A DNA stretch of 64,000 nucleotides from CAZMZW01 sp964571135 (GTDB lineage: Bacteria; Chloroflexota; Anaerolineae; Anaerolineales; Anaerolineaceae). Made by a program: the position numbers and the translations under genes. The stretch spans positions 310,001-374,000 of the forward strand of contig CAZMZW010000001.1 of NCBI GenBank assembly GCA_964571135.1, in the 5' to 3' direction. Numbering within the stretch: the first letter of the stretch is position 1; every line of letters begins with the position of its first letter. The notes under the pieces are model-generated. The model searched no databases. It saw nothing but the letters and a program-made list of their open reading frames with translations, and was not told the origin of the DNA. Below, one piece after another: positions 7,856 to 16,540 of the stretch.

Positions 7856-8527
7856 ATGATACATGTAATCACAAATATTCAGAGACCATCCCCGGAAATT
7901 ATTAAAACTTTCACAGGTTTGGCTTCAGCTACGATCCATGAAGCGTCCGGAAGAAAAGGGTATGTTGACTGCGCAATAAAACCAATCAACCGTGGCATCA
8001 AAGTCTGTGGACCTGCATTTACTGTTCAATGTGCAGCCGGCGATAATATCATGCTTCATAAAGCGCTCGAGCGCGCACAACCAGGGGATGTTATTGTGGT
8101 GAATGTGGGTGGCGCCTATGACTATGGATATTTTGGTGATCTTATGGCAACAAGTGCCATTGCAAAAGGTCTGGGAGGGTTATGTATTGATGGATGTATC
8201 CGGGACAGCGCCGAAATAATTGCGTCCGGATTTCCAATTTTTGCACGAGGTTTTTGCATTCGTGGAACCGGTAAGGGCACATTGGGTTTGGTCAATTACC
8301 CAACAATCCTCGGTGGACAGACGGTGTTTCCGGGAGATTTGATTGTCGGCGATGATGATGGATTAGTGGTCGTCAGACGGGAAGAATGTTCAGAAGTATT
8401 GGAGAAATCACGATCGCGGATCGAAAACGAGAAAGCGAAAGAAGGAACTTTGAAGTCGGGTATTTCCAGTGTAACGTTTAATAAATTTGGACCAATTTTT
8501 GATGCAGCCGGTTTAATAGAAGAATAA
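7856..8527 (+). CDS. RraA-like aldolase/decarboxylase
   Basis: A 223-residue member of the RraA / 4-hydroxy-4-methyl-2-oxoglutarate aldolase family, metal-dependent enzymes that cleave or decarboxylate 2-oxo acids. Visible landmarks are GPAFTVQCAAGDN, the loop GDLMATSAIAKGLGG and DGCIRDSAEI. The last supplies the conserved Arg-Asp pair of the active site. The Asp of GDLM replaces the more usual Glu. A longer frame begins at 7793 inside the preceding gene; the ATG at 7856 with GGAGA 7-8 nt upstream is the better start. In this operon it could split a ring-opened or chain-shortened 2-oxo acid into pyruvate and a second carbonyl. The true substrate is not visible. Confidence 0.8.
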   Translation: MIHVITNIQRPSPEIIKTFTGLASATIHEASGRKGYVDCAIKPINRGIKVCGPAFTVQCAAGDNIMLHKALERAQPGDVIVVNVGGAYDYGYFGDLMATSAIAKGLGGLCIDGCIRDSAEIIASGFPIFARGFCIRGTGKGTLGLVNYPTILGGQTVFPGDLIVGDDDGLVVVRREECSEVLEKSRSRIENEKAKEGTLKSGISSVTFNKFGPIFDAAGLIEE

Positions 8528-8548
8528 TCAATAATAGGTGAGGTAAAT

Positions 8549-9601
8549 GTGGCAAAGATTAAGCAGGCAGAATTATTTGCAAGTGTCCATGAAATATTAA
8601 TTGCCGTTGGCGAAAGTTCAGAGAACGCGAAAACGACAGCTGAATGCTTGATTCAATCTGATTCAAGGGGTATTACAACGCATGGCTCTTATTTATTAAC
8701 CCCGATTGTGGATCGCGCAAATGCTGCCCAGATATCTTTACCTACCAAAACGTCTATTGTCAAAGAAGAGGCGGCGATTTCGATCATCGATGGCGGGAAT
8801 GGATTGGGACCTGTGGCAGGAAAAGCTGCTGCGGAACTCTCAATCAAACTAGCATCGAAATTTGGGATCAGTCTGGTTCTGATACGTAATACTAATAATC
8901 TTGGTTCTCTTGCATACTATACGGAGTTGATCGCAAAGGATGGAATGATTGGAATGATGGGATGCAATGCTGCGCCAGCCATGGCTCCATGGGGAGGCGC
9001 AGAAGCATTTCTAGGTACGAATCCAATAGCGATCGCTGTCTATACCGGAAAAGACATGCTTTTTTCAGCAGACATGGCAACAAGTATTGTGGCTCGAGGA
9101 AAGATCCGCAAGGCGGCCAGAGAGGGAAAATCAATTCCGAATAATTGGGCTCTGGATGCCGATGGAAATCAGACAACAGACCCAATGGCAGCACTTAAGG
9201 GGGCATTATTGCCGATGGGTGGACCGAAAGGATCAGCCATTGCCCTCGCTGTGGATATTTTTTCGGGTATTTTAGCAGGTTCAATGTATGGACCAAATAT
9301 CAAAAGTTTTCATTCACTGGATGGTGTAACCGGAGTTGGTGCGGTATTAATGGCGATTGATATCCAGAAATTTTTGGAATTGGATAAGTTCGCTTCAATG
9401 CTTGAAGAATATTTTTCCCAATTAAAACGCATGAAAACAGCGGGCTTTGCATCCGAGATTTTTTTACCTGGTGAGATCGAATACAAGAAAGAACTCAATA
9501 GCCAGGAAAATGGGATCTCTTTGGAGGACAAGGCAGTTGAAACCATTAATGAGTTGCTTGCCAAATTCGGATTAACAAGGCATTTGGAATCTATTAAATG
9601 A
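8549..9601 (+). CDS. Ldh2-family NAD(P)-dependent 2-hydroxyacid dehydrogenase
   Basis: A 350-residue protein of the malate/L-lactate dehydrogenase type 2 family (PF02615), which interconverts 2-hydroxy and 2-oxo acids (malate, sulfolactate, ureidoglycolate and diketogulonate members are known). Family features are SDSRGITTHGSYLL near the N-terminus (THG active-site region), NTNNLGSLAYYTELIA, the segment AMAPWGGAEAFLGTNPIAIA and the GGPKGSAIALAVDIFSGIL region. GTG at 8549 is the start, preceded by AGGTGAGG. The stop overlaps the AOR start as ATGA, so the two are translationally coupled. This suggests that the redox steps of one pathway are kept in fixed ratio. Confidence 0.85.
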   Translation: MAKIKQAELFASVHEILIAVGESSENAKTTAECLIQSDSRGITTHGSYLLTPIVDRANAAQISLPTKTSIVKEEAAISIIDGGNGLGPVAGKAAAELSIKLASKFGISLVLIRNTNNLGSLAYYTELIAKDGMIGMMGCNAAPAMAPWGGAEAFLGTNPIAIAVYTGKDMLFSADMATSIVARGKIRKAAREGKSIPNNWALDADGNQTTDPMAALKGALLPMGGPKGSAIALAVDIFSGILAGSMYGPNIKSFHSLDGVTGVGAVLMAIDIQKFLELDKFASMLEEYFSQLKRMKTAGFASEIFLPGEIEYKKELNSQENGISLEDKAVETINELLAKFGLTRHLESIK

Positions 9602-11331
9602 GAAAAATTGTCCGGATTAATGCCCGTTCTGGCGTTATTAAGACGCAAGAAGCATCAGATGAGCTGAATCGTATTTGTGGGCGCTATTTTATTGCCCATA
9701 TCCTGGATCAAGAAGTCGAACCAACTTGTGAGCCGCTTGGTCGGCATAATAAATTAATAATCTCCCAGGGTTGGTTTGCAGACACAAACTTATCCACATC
9801 GGGTAAAGTCTCCATCGGTGGAAAAAGCCCTTTGACAGGCGGAATCAAGGAAAGCAATACAGGTGGCTACTTGGGCAAACGTATGTCCAAATTGGGCATT
9901 AAAGCAATTATCATCGAAGATATACCCGAGCGGCTTTCTTCTTCACGGGTTTTACATATATCTGGTAAGGGCATCAATTTATTTGACTTTCCTGAGTTGC
10001 GCTACAAGCTTGTTTCTGAATCTTTAATAATGTTAAGAGAAAAGTTTGGGAGCAATATTGGGATTCTTTGCATTGGCCCTGCAGGTGAACGCTTGATGTA
10101 TTCTGCCGGTATTGCTTGTCCAGATGACAAGGATATTCAGGTTCGTTATGCAGGCAGGGGCGGCTTGGGCGCATTGATGGGAGCCAAAGGATTAAAAGCG
10201 ATCGTGGTTGACGCGAATGTAACAGTACCCCCGGAAATTGCCGATCCAGTTTTATTAAAGGAAACAACCAGGGAGATTGCTCAATTAATTGTTGCTGACC
10301 CAAAAAGTAAAAATCGAAAGCTATATGGAACCCTGGATATTCTTGATGTAGCTAATAAGGTAGGGCTTATGCCCACCCGAAATTTTTCTGAAGGATCATT
10401 TGAAAAAACAGACGAAATAACGGGCCCGAATTTTTCTGCACTGGTGGCTAAACGGGGAGGAAACGGCCGAAGCGGAACCCCCTGTGTTCCCGGATGTACG
10501 ATCCAATGTTCCAATGTATTTGTAACCGACCAGGGTGAAAAAATCGTAGCATCACTACAATATGAAAGCGTGGTGATGTTAGGACCCAATCTCGGCATAG
10601 GTGATGTGGATACTATTGGTGAACTAAATAATCTATGCAATGAAGTTGGCATTGATTCTATTGAATGTGGAGCAGCTCTCGGCGTGGCAATGGAAGCTGG
10701 CGAAGCAGCTTTTGGGGATGGAGCTGCTGCTAAAGAAATGATCCGGCAAATTGGAAAAGGTACTCATATAGGAAGGATACTCGGAAATGGGGCCAAATTT
10801 ACCGGGCAGGCTTTTGGCATCCGGCGTATTCCTTCAATTAAAGGGCAAGCCATGCCAGCCTATGATCCCAGAGGACTGAAAGGCAATGGTGTTCTTTATG
10901 CAACTTCTACCATGGGAGCCGATCATACCGCCGGAAATGCGTTTGAAACGCTTAAGACAAATGACCCATTGGCAACCAAGAATCAAGTGTTTAATTCCCG
11001 CCAACTTCAAATTCGGGCAGCAATTTTAGATACGATGGGCGTGTGTATCTTTATCAGGCCTGCATTCGTCAAGGATCCAAATTTGTTGGTTCGCTTATTC
11101 AAAGCGAAATTTGACTGGGATATAACCTATCCGGAGATACGGCTGCTTGGAGCAAAAATCCTGGATCTGGAAAGGAAGTTTAATGAAGGAGCAGGAGTCT
11201 CTGAGCGTTTTTACCGAATGCCGGAATTTATGCGGGAAGAACCATTGCCCCCCAACAATGCGGTTTTCGATATCACTCAAGAAGAATTGGAAGGTATTTG
11301 GGATGTTCCAATTAAGAACGATTTCTTTTAA
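9598..11331 (+). CDS. aldehyde ferredoxin oxidoreductase (tungsten AOR family)
   Basis: A 577-residue AOR-family enzyme. It would oxidise an aldehyde to the acid using a tungsten bis-pyranopterin and one [4Fe-4S] cluster, passing electrons to ferredoxin. The pterin-binding GRGGLGALMGAKGLKAI motif is in the N-terminal third. Cluster ligands appear as C296, C300 and C304 in CVPGCTIQC, with C483 (GVCIF) as the fourth. The spacing Cx3Cx3C differs from the Cx2Cx3C of archaeal AOR, so this is a distinct subfamily. Length is close to normal. The start overlaps the Ldh2 stop. Together with the upstream MoaD-like protein it indicates an anaerobic, ferredoxin-linked pathway. The substrate is unknown. 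Confidence 0.88.
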   Translation: MRKIVRINARSGVIKTQEASDELNRICGRYFIAHILDQEVEPTCEPLGRHNKLIISQGWFADTNLSTSGKVSIGGKSPLTGGIKESNTGGYLGKRMSKLGIKAIIIEDIPERLSSSRVLHISGKGINLFDFPELRYKLVSESLIMLREKFGSNIGILCIGPAGERLMYSAGIACPDDKDIQVRYAGRGGLGALMGAKGLKAIVVDANVTVPPEIADPVLLKETTREIAQLIVADPKSKNRKLYGTLDILDVANKVGLMPTRNFSEGSFEKTDEITGPNFSALVAKRGGNGRSGTPCVPGCTIQCSNVFVTDQGEKIVASLQYESVVMLGPNLGIGDVDTIGELNNLCNEVGIDSIECGAALGVAMEAGEAAFGDGAAAKEMIRQIGKGTHIGRILGNGAKFTGQAFGIRRIPSIKGQAMPAYDPRGLKGNGVLYATSTMGADHTAGNAFETLKTNDPLATKNQVFNSRQLQIRAAILDTMGVCIFIRPAFVKDPNLLVRLFKAKFDWDITYPEIRLLGAKILDLERKFNEGAGVSERFYRMPEFMREEPLPPNNAVFDITQEELEGIWDVPIKNDFF

Positions 11332-11372
11332 TGCCTTAACAAGTAAAAAGTATTTATTTTTTGGAGGTTGAT

Positions 11373-11735
11373 ATGTCAGGATTGAAGTGGGTCGATATTA
11401 AAAATGTTGAGGGAATTTTTAAAGAACCGCCCCGAACCAGCTGGATCTTGGTTTCAGAAAAGACTGTTGGTGCCAAAAATCTGGCTGTGGGTGTAAATGA
11501 AACCCATGTTGGTGGGATGGTACCGAAACATAAGCATGACACAGAAGAAGAAGTCATGTTTTTTCTGCAAGGTAAGGGACAGTTTGTGACCGATGAAGAA
11601 ACCATTGAGCTAAAACCCGGTATTTGCATTTACAACCCCCCAGGATCATTTCATACGATCATTAATACTGGTGATGAGGTATTAAAATTTGTATGGATTT
11701 ATTCCCCTCAATTGGATAGTCATCGCAATCATTAA
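11373..11735 (+). CDS. single-domain cupin protein
   Basis: A 120-residue single-domain cupin. Metal-binding motif 1 is PKHKHDTEEEVMFFLQGKG (two His and the Glu) and motif 2 is PPGSFHTIIN (third His). The ATG at 11373 follows GGAGG by 5 nt. Small cupins in sugar and polyol clusters often act as isomerases or as mutarotase-like or dioxygenase-like enzymes, but the family is too diverse to name a reaction. It lies between the AOR and the creatininase-family gene, with short gaps on both sides. Confidence 0.8.
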   Translation: MSGLKWVDIKNVEGIFKEPPRTSWILVSEKTVGAKNLAVGVNETHVGGMVPKHKHDTEEEVMFFLQGKGQFVTDEETIELKPGICIYNPPGSFHTIINTGDEVLKFVWIYSPQLDSHRNH

Positions 11736-11755
11736 TAATCAATAAAGGAGAAAAA

Positions 11756-12721
11756 ATGTCAACTTGGAAATTACCACCCGAAGGTGGGCACATGGATAAA
11801 CCCACCAAGATTTATTATCAAACGATGACAAAACTGGATGTGGAAGAACGGCTCAAGAAAAATGATATCGTCATCATTCCGGTTGGGTCAACTGAAAACC
11901 ATGGTGCAGCTGGGCCTATCGGAGAGGATACATTTATCGTGACCCGCATCGCTGAAATGGTCGCCCAAAAGACCGGGTGTACAGTGGCCGAACCGGTTTG
12001 GTATGGGTCGCATCCCTTCCATCATATTGGTCAACCACTTACTATTCCATTACCTGATTATGTATTTATTGACTTCCTCCGTGCAATCATTACTGGATTT
12101 TGGAATTCCGGATTTCGGAAGCAAATATTCATTAGTATGCACGGACAGGAGTATGCCATACCCGTTGCATTAAATGAATGGGGTAAGAAATATCAAGTCC
12201 CGGCAATGCTATTTTTTGTCGATGTTCCCGGGGTGATGGGTCAGACGCTGATGGATAAGGCGCATGGTGGGCCATACGATAGGCCTTTCCAACATGCTTG
12301 CGAAGCGGAGCAATCAATATCACTAAGCCTGTTTCCCGAGCTTTGCGATATGGAACATGCTGAAAATACTGATGTAAAAGGAAATCTACCACCAGGTCAT
12401 GTCGATCGGGGTGGAGATATATATGGTTATCCGATTCCCGGACATTGCGCGGTTGGCAATGTTGGAATTGAATGTGTAACATTCCCGGAAGGTGTGCTCG
12501 GGCATGCAAAAGATGCTGTTGCGGAGAAAGCCGTACCATCCATTGAAAAAACTTGTGACTATCTTGTGAAATTGATGAATGATATGTTAGCGATCTTTCC
12601 ACCAGGAAAGTTACCTCCTGCAGAGATGATGAGCCAACGAGACCCGGAAGAGATCGAAAAACTGCTCAAAGGTCCCTTGCACGGCGGAAAACATATTTAT
12701 ACTCTCGGCTGGCCAACTTAA
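11756..12721 (+). CDS. creatininase-family hydrolase (possibly a cyclitol ring-opening enzyme)
   Basis: A 321-residue member of the creatininase family (PF02633), binuclear metal amidohydrolase-like enzymes. Metal ligands are recognisable: Glu and His in PVGSTENHG, Asp in GEDTF, His in SMHGQEY, and the Glu of ACEAEQS. The tail GGKHIYTLGWPT and the PPGKLPPAEMMSQRDPEEIE stretch remind me of the branch annotated as 3-dehydro-scyllo-inosose hydrolase (IolN-like, diketo-inositol ring opening) rather than of true creatininases. This is from memory and not verified. The following genes, a zinc dehydrogenase and a TIM-barrel epimerase, parallel iolM and iolO of the Thermotoga inositol cluster and support that reading. 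AAGGAG precedes the ATG. Confidence 0.75.
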   Translation: MSTWKLPPEGGHMDKPTKIYYQTMTKLDVEERLKKNDIVIIPVGSTENHGAAGPIGEDTFIVTRIAEMVAQKTGCTVAEPVWYGSHPFHHIGQPLTIPLPDYVFIDFLRAIITGFWNSGFRKQIFISMHGQEYAIPVALNEWGKKYQVPAMLFFVDVPGVMGQTLMDKAHGGPYDRPFQHACEAEQSISLSLFPELCDMEHAENTDVKGNLPPGHVDRGGDIYGYPIPGHCAVGNVGIECVTFPEGVLGHAKDAVAEKAVPSIEKTCDYLVKLMNDMLAIFPPGKLPPAEMMSQRDPEEIEKLLKGPLHGGKHIYTLGWPT

Positions 12722-12777
12722 TAGCAAATGATTGTTATTGTATTCAAAATAAAAAATAAAAGGACAAGAGGATTACG

Positions 12778-13809
12778 ATGAAAGCACTGGTTTATCATGG
12801 TAAAGAGGATATTCGTTATGAGGAGGTAGAAACCCCTCAACCCAAAAAGGGTGAAGTGTTAATAAAGGTTAAGGCGGTCTCTATTTGTGGCTCGGACCTT
12901 TCGGGTTTTCGCGGAATAAATCCAATGAGAGTTCCTCCGCTAATAATGGGTCATGAGTTTGCTGGTGAGGTTGCAGTGCTTGGTGATGGTGTCACAAATG
13001 CGAAAGTGGGTGACAAGGTTGGGGTTATTACAAATTTATTTTGTGGTGTGTGCCCGGCATGCAAAGCGGGTTTGACCAATATTTGTGATCGCCGCCTGAT
13101 CATTGGAACCACCATGAAAGCTGGAAGTTACAACGGCGCCATGGCTGATTATGTTCTGGCACCTGCCGCAAAACTATTTCCATTATCAGGTAAGTACTCC
13201 TTTTCTGATTACTCATTGTTGGAACCCCTTTCAACATCATTACGAGCCACAAAACTTGCTGGTGATTTAAATGGAAAAACAGCTGCCGTGATCGGCTGTG
13301 GTCCGATTGGATTATTGGCGGTCATGTGTATCAGACTATTTGGCGCCAAGACGATCATTGCGGTGGATGTACTTGATAAGCGATTGGAGATGGCAAAGAA
13401 ATGTGGTGCAACAGATATTCTCAATGCTAAAGAGGACCTGGATGCATACACTCGCAAATTGACGAATGATGCCGGTGCGGATGTTGTCTTTGATTGTGTA
13501 GGCAGTGCTTCAACAGTAAACCTTGGTGTGGAGATAGTTCGGCTGGGAGGAAAGGTTATCTGGGTGGGGTTGGTGCAGCCCAAAATTGAATTCGAATATA
13601 AACATGCAGTGGTCAAGGAAATTAACTTTCAAGGTACCTATTTGTATGTCACTGAGATGGAAGAAGGGTTAAAACTACTCGAATCTGGAAAACTCAATCT
13701 GGGACAAATTATTACCTCAGAATATCCAATGAGTGAAGGGCCTCGAATTTTCAAAGAGCTTATCTCAGAAAATGCGAAGGATGTCAAAGTAATTCTGAAA
13801 AATGATTAG
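12778..13809 (+). CDS. zinc-dependent medium-chain alcohol/polyol dehydrogenase
   Basis: A 343-residue MDR-superfamily dehydrogenase. Catalytic zinc site: CGSDL and GHEFAGEV. Structural zinc: four Cys in CGVCPACKAGLTNIC. The Rossmann nucleotide motif is GCGPIGLLAV (about residues 175-184), followed by an acidic residue at the end of the second strand (VDVLDK), which favours NAD. It is most similar in style to the sorbitol/galactitol-phosphate/threonine dehydrogenase groups. By position it is the IolM counterpart if the cluster is cyclitol-related. The liv operon carries a second, divergent member, so two separate oxidations are likely in one pathway. Confidence 0.85.
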   Translation: MKALVYHGKEDIRYEEVETPQPKKGEVLIKVKAVSICGSDLSGFRGINPMRVPPLIMGHEFAGEVAVLGDGVTNAKVGDKVGVITNLFCGVCPACKAGLTNICDRRLIIGTTMKAGSYNGAMADYVLAPAAKLFPLSGKYSFSDYSLLEPLSTSLRATKLAGDLNGKTAAVIGCGPIGLLAVMCIRLFGAKTIIAVDVLDKRLEMAKKCGATDILNAKEDLDAYTRKLTNDAGADVVFDCVGSASTVNLGVEIVRLGGKVIWVGLVQPKIEFEYKHAVVKEINFQGTYLYVTEMEEGLKLLESGKLNLGQIITSEYPMSEGPRIFKELISENAKDVKVILKND

Positions 13810-13832
13810 CATTTTAAAGGAGATGAAACTAA

Positions 13833-14645
13833 ATGAATCCCAGGCTTAGCTTTTTTGGATTCTCCAAAGATATTGATGCAATCTCTGCTGCCGGTTACGA
13901 TTGCATTGAAATGCACATGCATGAAATTATGAAATTTGATGAATCGGAATTTCAAAAAGCAAGTCAACATTTAAAAAATTCGCCCCTGGTTTGTGAAATC
14001 CTGGATAATCCTGTTCCTTTGGATAAATGTATTGCGGATGAGAGTTTCGACCTCGAGTTCTACGGGGAATTCCTTAATAAAGGTGCTGACCGAGCTGCCA
14101 AATTTGGGGTCAAATATTATGTATTTGGGAACGGAAAAACACGAAGCTTGCCTGCTTCAGGAGATATCGAAGCGGCACGAGAAAAAAACCTGGCCTTTAT
14201 GCGGTTGATGGCCGACATTGTGGCGAAGCGAGGAATCACTATTCTGCTTGAACCTTTGGCGCCGCGGGTATCAAATGTAATTCTTGGCATACCTGAGGCT
14301 CTTGACTATATCAAAATTGTTGGAAAACCCAATCTCGGCACATTTATTGATTACCGCTGGTTTCTTGCTCAAAAACACCCCTTCCAGGATATTGAAAAAT
14401 ATGGTCAATACATTACTCATGTACATATGGATAACCCAATAACCGAATTTCCAAACCGGGTTATTCCTCGCGTTGATGATGGCCATGATTATTCAGCGTT
14501 CTTTCAGGCACTAAATAAGATTAATTACAGTGGCATCATTTCAATTGAAGCAAATACATTTATAGATTTTGAGAAAGATTTAAAAGATGGTATAGCCTTC
14601 TTTAAAAATTACGGCATTGCTCCAAAGCGTATCTCTGCTTCTTAA
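13833..14645 (+). CDS. xylose-isomerase-like TIM-barrel sugar isomerase/epimerase
   Basis: A 270-residue protein of the AP-endonuclease-2/xylose-isomerase-like TIM barrel family (PF01261), which includes IolE, IolH, hydroxypyruvate isomerase and tagaturonate epimerases. Conserved acidic and His residues appear in ITILLEPLAP, GTFIDYRW, THVHMDNP and IISIEAN, forming the expected divalent-metal site at the C-terminal face of the barrel. The start follows AAAGGAG. It is 24 nt after the zinc dehydrogenase gene and is the last enzyme before a perfect hairpin, so it likely ends the first transcriptional segment of the operon. Confidence 0.8.
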   Translation: MNPRLSFFGFSKDIDAISAAGYDCIEMHMHEIMKFDESEFQKASQHLKNSPLVCEILDNPVPLDKCIADESFDLEFYGEFLNKGADRAAKFGVKYYVFGNGKTRSLPASGDIEAAREKNLAFMRLMADIVAKRGITILLEPLAPRVSNVILGIPEALDYIKIVGKPNLGTFIDYRWFLAQKHPFQDIEKYGQYITHVHMDNPITEFPNRVIPRVDDGHDYSAFFQALNKINYSGIISIEANTFIDFEKDLKDGIAFFKNYGIAPKRISAS

Positions 14646-14696
14646 TGCCTTGCAGTTTGACAAATTCTGAGTAATTTAGGTCTTTACCTCCTGCCA

Positions 14697-14728
14697 ACCT
14701 ACATGACATACCCAAGTCATGTAGGTTA
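14697..14728. repeat. perfect 12-bp inverted repeat between epimerase and PEPCK-like genes
   Basis: AACCTACATGAC and its exact complement flank an 8-nt loop. There is no T-run after it on either strand, so it is not a classical terminator. It lies 52 nt after the epimerase stop and 27 nt before the preferred start of the PEPCK-like gene. It could be an mRNA-stabilising hairpin, a partial terminator or an operator. Confidence 0.7.
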
Positions 14729-14754
14729 CATTGCAGCCTCGAGGTAATAATAAA

Positions 14755-16308
14755 TTGGTAAGGATGTTAAGTGAAAAAGGATGGTTTAATTCTGTGCTTC
14801 CAAAGACAAGAAAAATAATTAATAATCCAGCATTTGATGAATTGCGTTCATTTGTTGCAGAAATGCCTCAATCTGCAATGACCAATCGACGTAACTATAA
14901 TGTAAACACCAGAGTCACAGCCAGGTCTGCGGAATCAACATTGATTGTCTCTGACAAGGATATTGGTCAAAAGCGCATTAGCCGTAAAGATTATGAGCAA
15001 ATTGAGAAATTACAGGATGAATATATAGCCAAAACCGAGATGATTTTGATCGAAGGTTGCATTGGTCCTGATGCGGATTCTCAGGTTGGCTGCCGATTAT
15101 TGGTTGATAAAAAAAATGCCAATATCGCTGCCATGCAGCAGCAGCTTTATTTTTCGCCTGCGGTCAAGTCAAATCATGAATTAACCGTGATTGATACGCC
15201 CAATTTAGTCATCCAGGGTTATCCCAATGATTGCCTGATTACCGTGGACCTTGATACGTATACCACACGCATTATTGGAAGCGATTATTTCGGTGAATCC
15301 AAAAAAGGCGGTTTGCGCATGTGGAATCAATATGTCTATAATTCCGGCGGGCTGGGGTTGCATGCAGGCTGCAAAGTGTATCCGGATGTCAATGGTAAAG
15401 AGAAATTGGTATTGATTATTGGCTTATCTGGTACGGGCAAAACAACCACCACTTTCAGGTCACAACTAAACTCATTACCTGTTCAAGATGATTTTTGCGC
15501 CCTCCTGCCAGGGGGATTAGTTCGGTCAACTGAGAACGGGTGTTTTGCAAAAACTTTCGGTCTTGAAAGAAAATATGAACCCGTGATCTATGATGCGTTA
15601 ACCAGCCCAGAATCCTGGCTGGAAAATGTTATCGTTTCCCAAAATGGCGAAATAGATTTTCATGATGGCAGTCATACAACGAATGGTAGAGGTACTTTTA
15701 GGTTGGGGCAAATCAAGCATCGATTACCCACCGATCTGCCTAAAGTGGCTACCATCATTCTACTTAACCGCAATTTCAACATTATCCCGGCAGTTGCAAA
15801 ATTGAAACCTGATCAGGCAGCCGCCTATTTCATGCTTGGTGAAACCACAGGCACTTCTGCGGGCGGGATAACAGAAGCAGGAAAATTCTTGCGTGTGCCT
15901 GGGACCAATCCATTCTTTTGCCAGAACCAAGCATTGCAGGGCAATCGATTTTTTGACCTTCTTGAGTCGGCTAACCATGTAGATGTATATCTTTTTAACA
16001 CCGGTTGCATTGGGGGCGGAGAAGAAAGCAGTTACGCCAAGAAAGTGGGTATTAAAGACAGTTCTACAATTTTGGAAAATATTATATTGGATACGATCTC
16101 ATGGGAAGAGGACAATCAATTTGGATATTTTATTGCTGAAAATATTCCCGGTTTTGATGATAAAGAGTTGCTCCAGCCTCAAAGTTTGTATCGCCGGCAA
16201 AAACGTGAAGGTGAGTATGTAACCATCACTGAACAAATCCACAAAGACCGAATTAAATATATGAATCAATTTGGTGAGTTATATCCTAATATTAAAAATG
16301 CCATCTGA
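14755..16308 (+). CDS. divergent ATP-type PEP carboxykinase-like enzyme
   Basis: A protein of about 517 residues with PEPCK (ATP) architecture: kinase-1 P-loop GLSGTGKTTT, kinase-2 Asp pair in VQDDFCALL, a His in GLHAGCKV that aligns with the metal-binding His region, VAKLKPDQAAAYFMLGETTGTSAGG in place of the usual VAKLTPEQ...GYTAKVAGTE, and NTGCIGGG for NTGWTGG. Overall length is normal, but several hallmark segments are altered, so activity on oxaloacetate/PEP is not assured. TTG at 14755 has GAGGT 9 nt upstream and is preferred. TTG at 14731 and ATG at 14764 are alternatives. Within a catabolic operon it could feed oxaloacetate into gluconeogenesis, or phosphorylate a related 2-oxo acid. 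Confidence 0.8.
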   Translation: MVRMLSEKGWFNSVLPKTRKIINNPAFDELRSFVAEMPQSAMTNRRNYNVNTRVTARSAESTLIVSDKDIGQKRISRKDYEQIEKLQDEYIAKTEMILIEGCIGPDADSQVGCRLLVDKKNANIAAMQQQLYFSPAVKSNHELTVIDTPNLVIQGYPNDCLITVDLDTYTTRIIGSDYFGESKKGGLRMWNQYVYNSGGLGLHAGCKVYPDVNGKEKLVLIIGLSGTGKTTTTFRSQLNSLPVQDDFCALLPGGLVRSTENGCFAKTFGLERKYEPVIYDALTSPESWLENVIVSQNGEIDFHDGSHTTNGRGTFRLGQIKHRLPTDLPKVATIILLNRNFNIIPAVAKLKPDQAAAYFMLGETTGTSAGGITEAGKFLRVPGTNPFFCQNQALQGNRFFDLLESANHVDVYLFNTGCIGGGEESSYAKKVGIKDSSTILENIILDTISWEEDNQFGYFIAENIPGFDDKELLQPQSLYRRQKREGEYVTITEQIHKDRIKYMNQFGELYPNIKNAI

Positions 16309-16468
16309 TAAATAACCTGCAGGCTTATTAATTTGATTGGTACTGTCAGTTCAGTTTAATATAATTGATCCCATTTTTTAGGATGTAATTGAAAATCAAC
16401 GTATTGGTTTCAGTTTAGCGAAAAGTAATAGGCAGTCCACAGAAAATTGAAATTGCAATAATGCAGCC

Positions 16469-16516
16469 TTGATTTTATTTCATAAATCTTTTACAATGAA
16501 TCTGAGACAGTGTCCC
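16469..16516 (+). promoter_or_regulatory. promoter of the iclR-type gene with GAGAC-N3-GTCCC operator
   Basis: TTGATT (16469) and TACAAT (16492) are separated by 17 nt. Six nt further on lies GAGAC-AGT-GTCCC, an imperfect copy of the GAGAC-N3-GTCTC half of the operator found at the two operon promoters. It covers the expected start of transcription, 24 nt before the regulator ATG. This implies autoregulation. Confidence 0.65.
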
Positions 16517-16540
16517 TTAAAATAAGATAGGATAAAGCTT

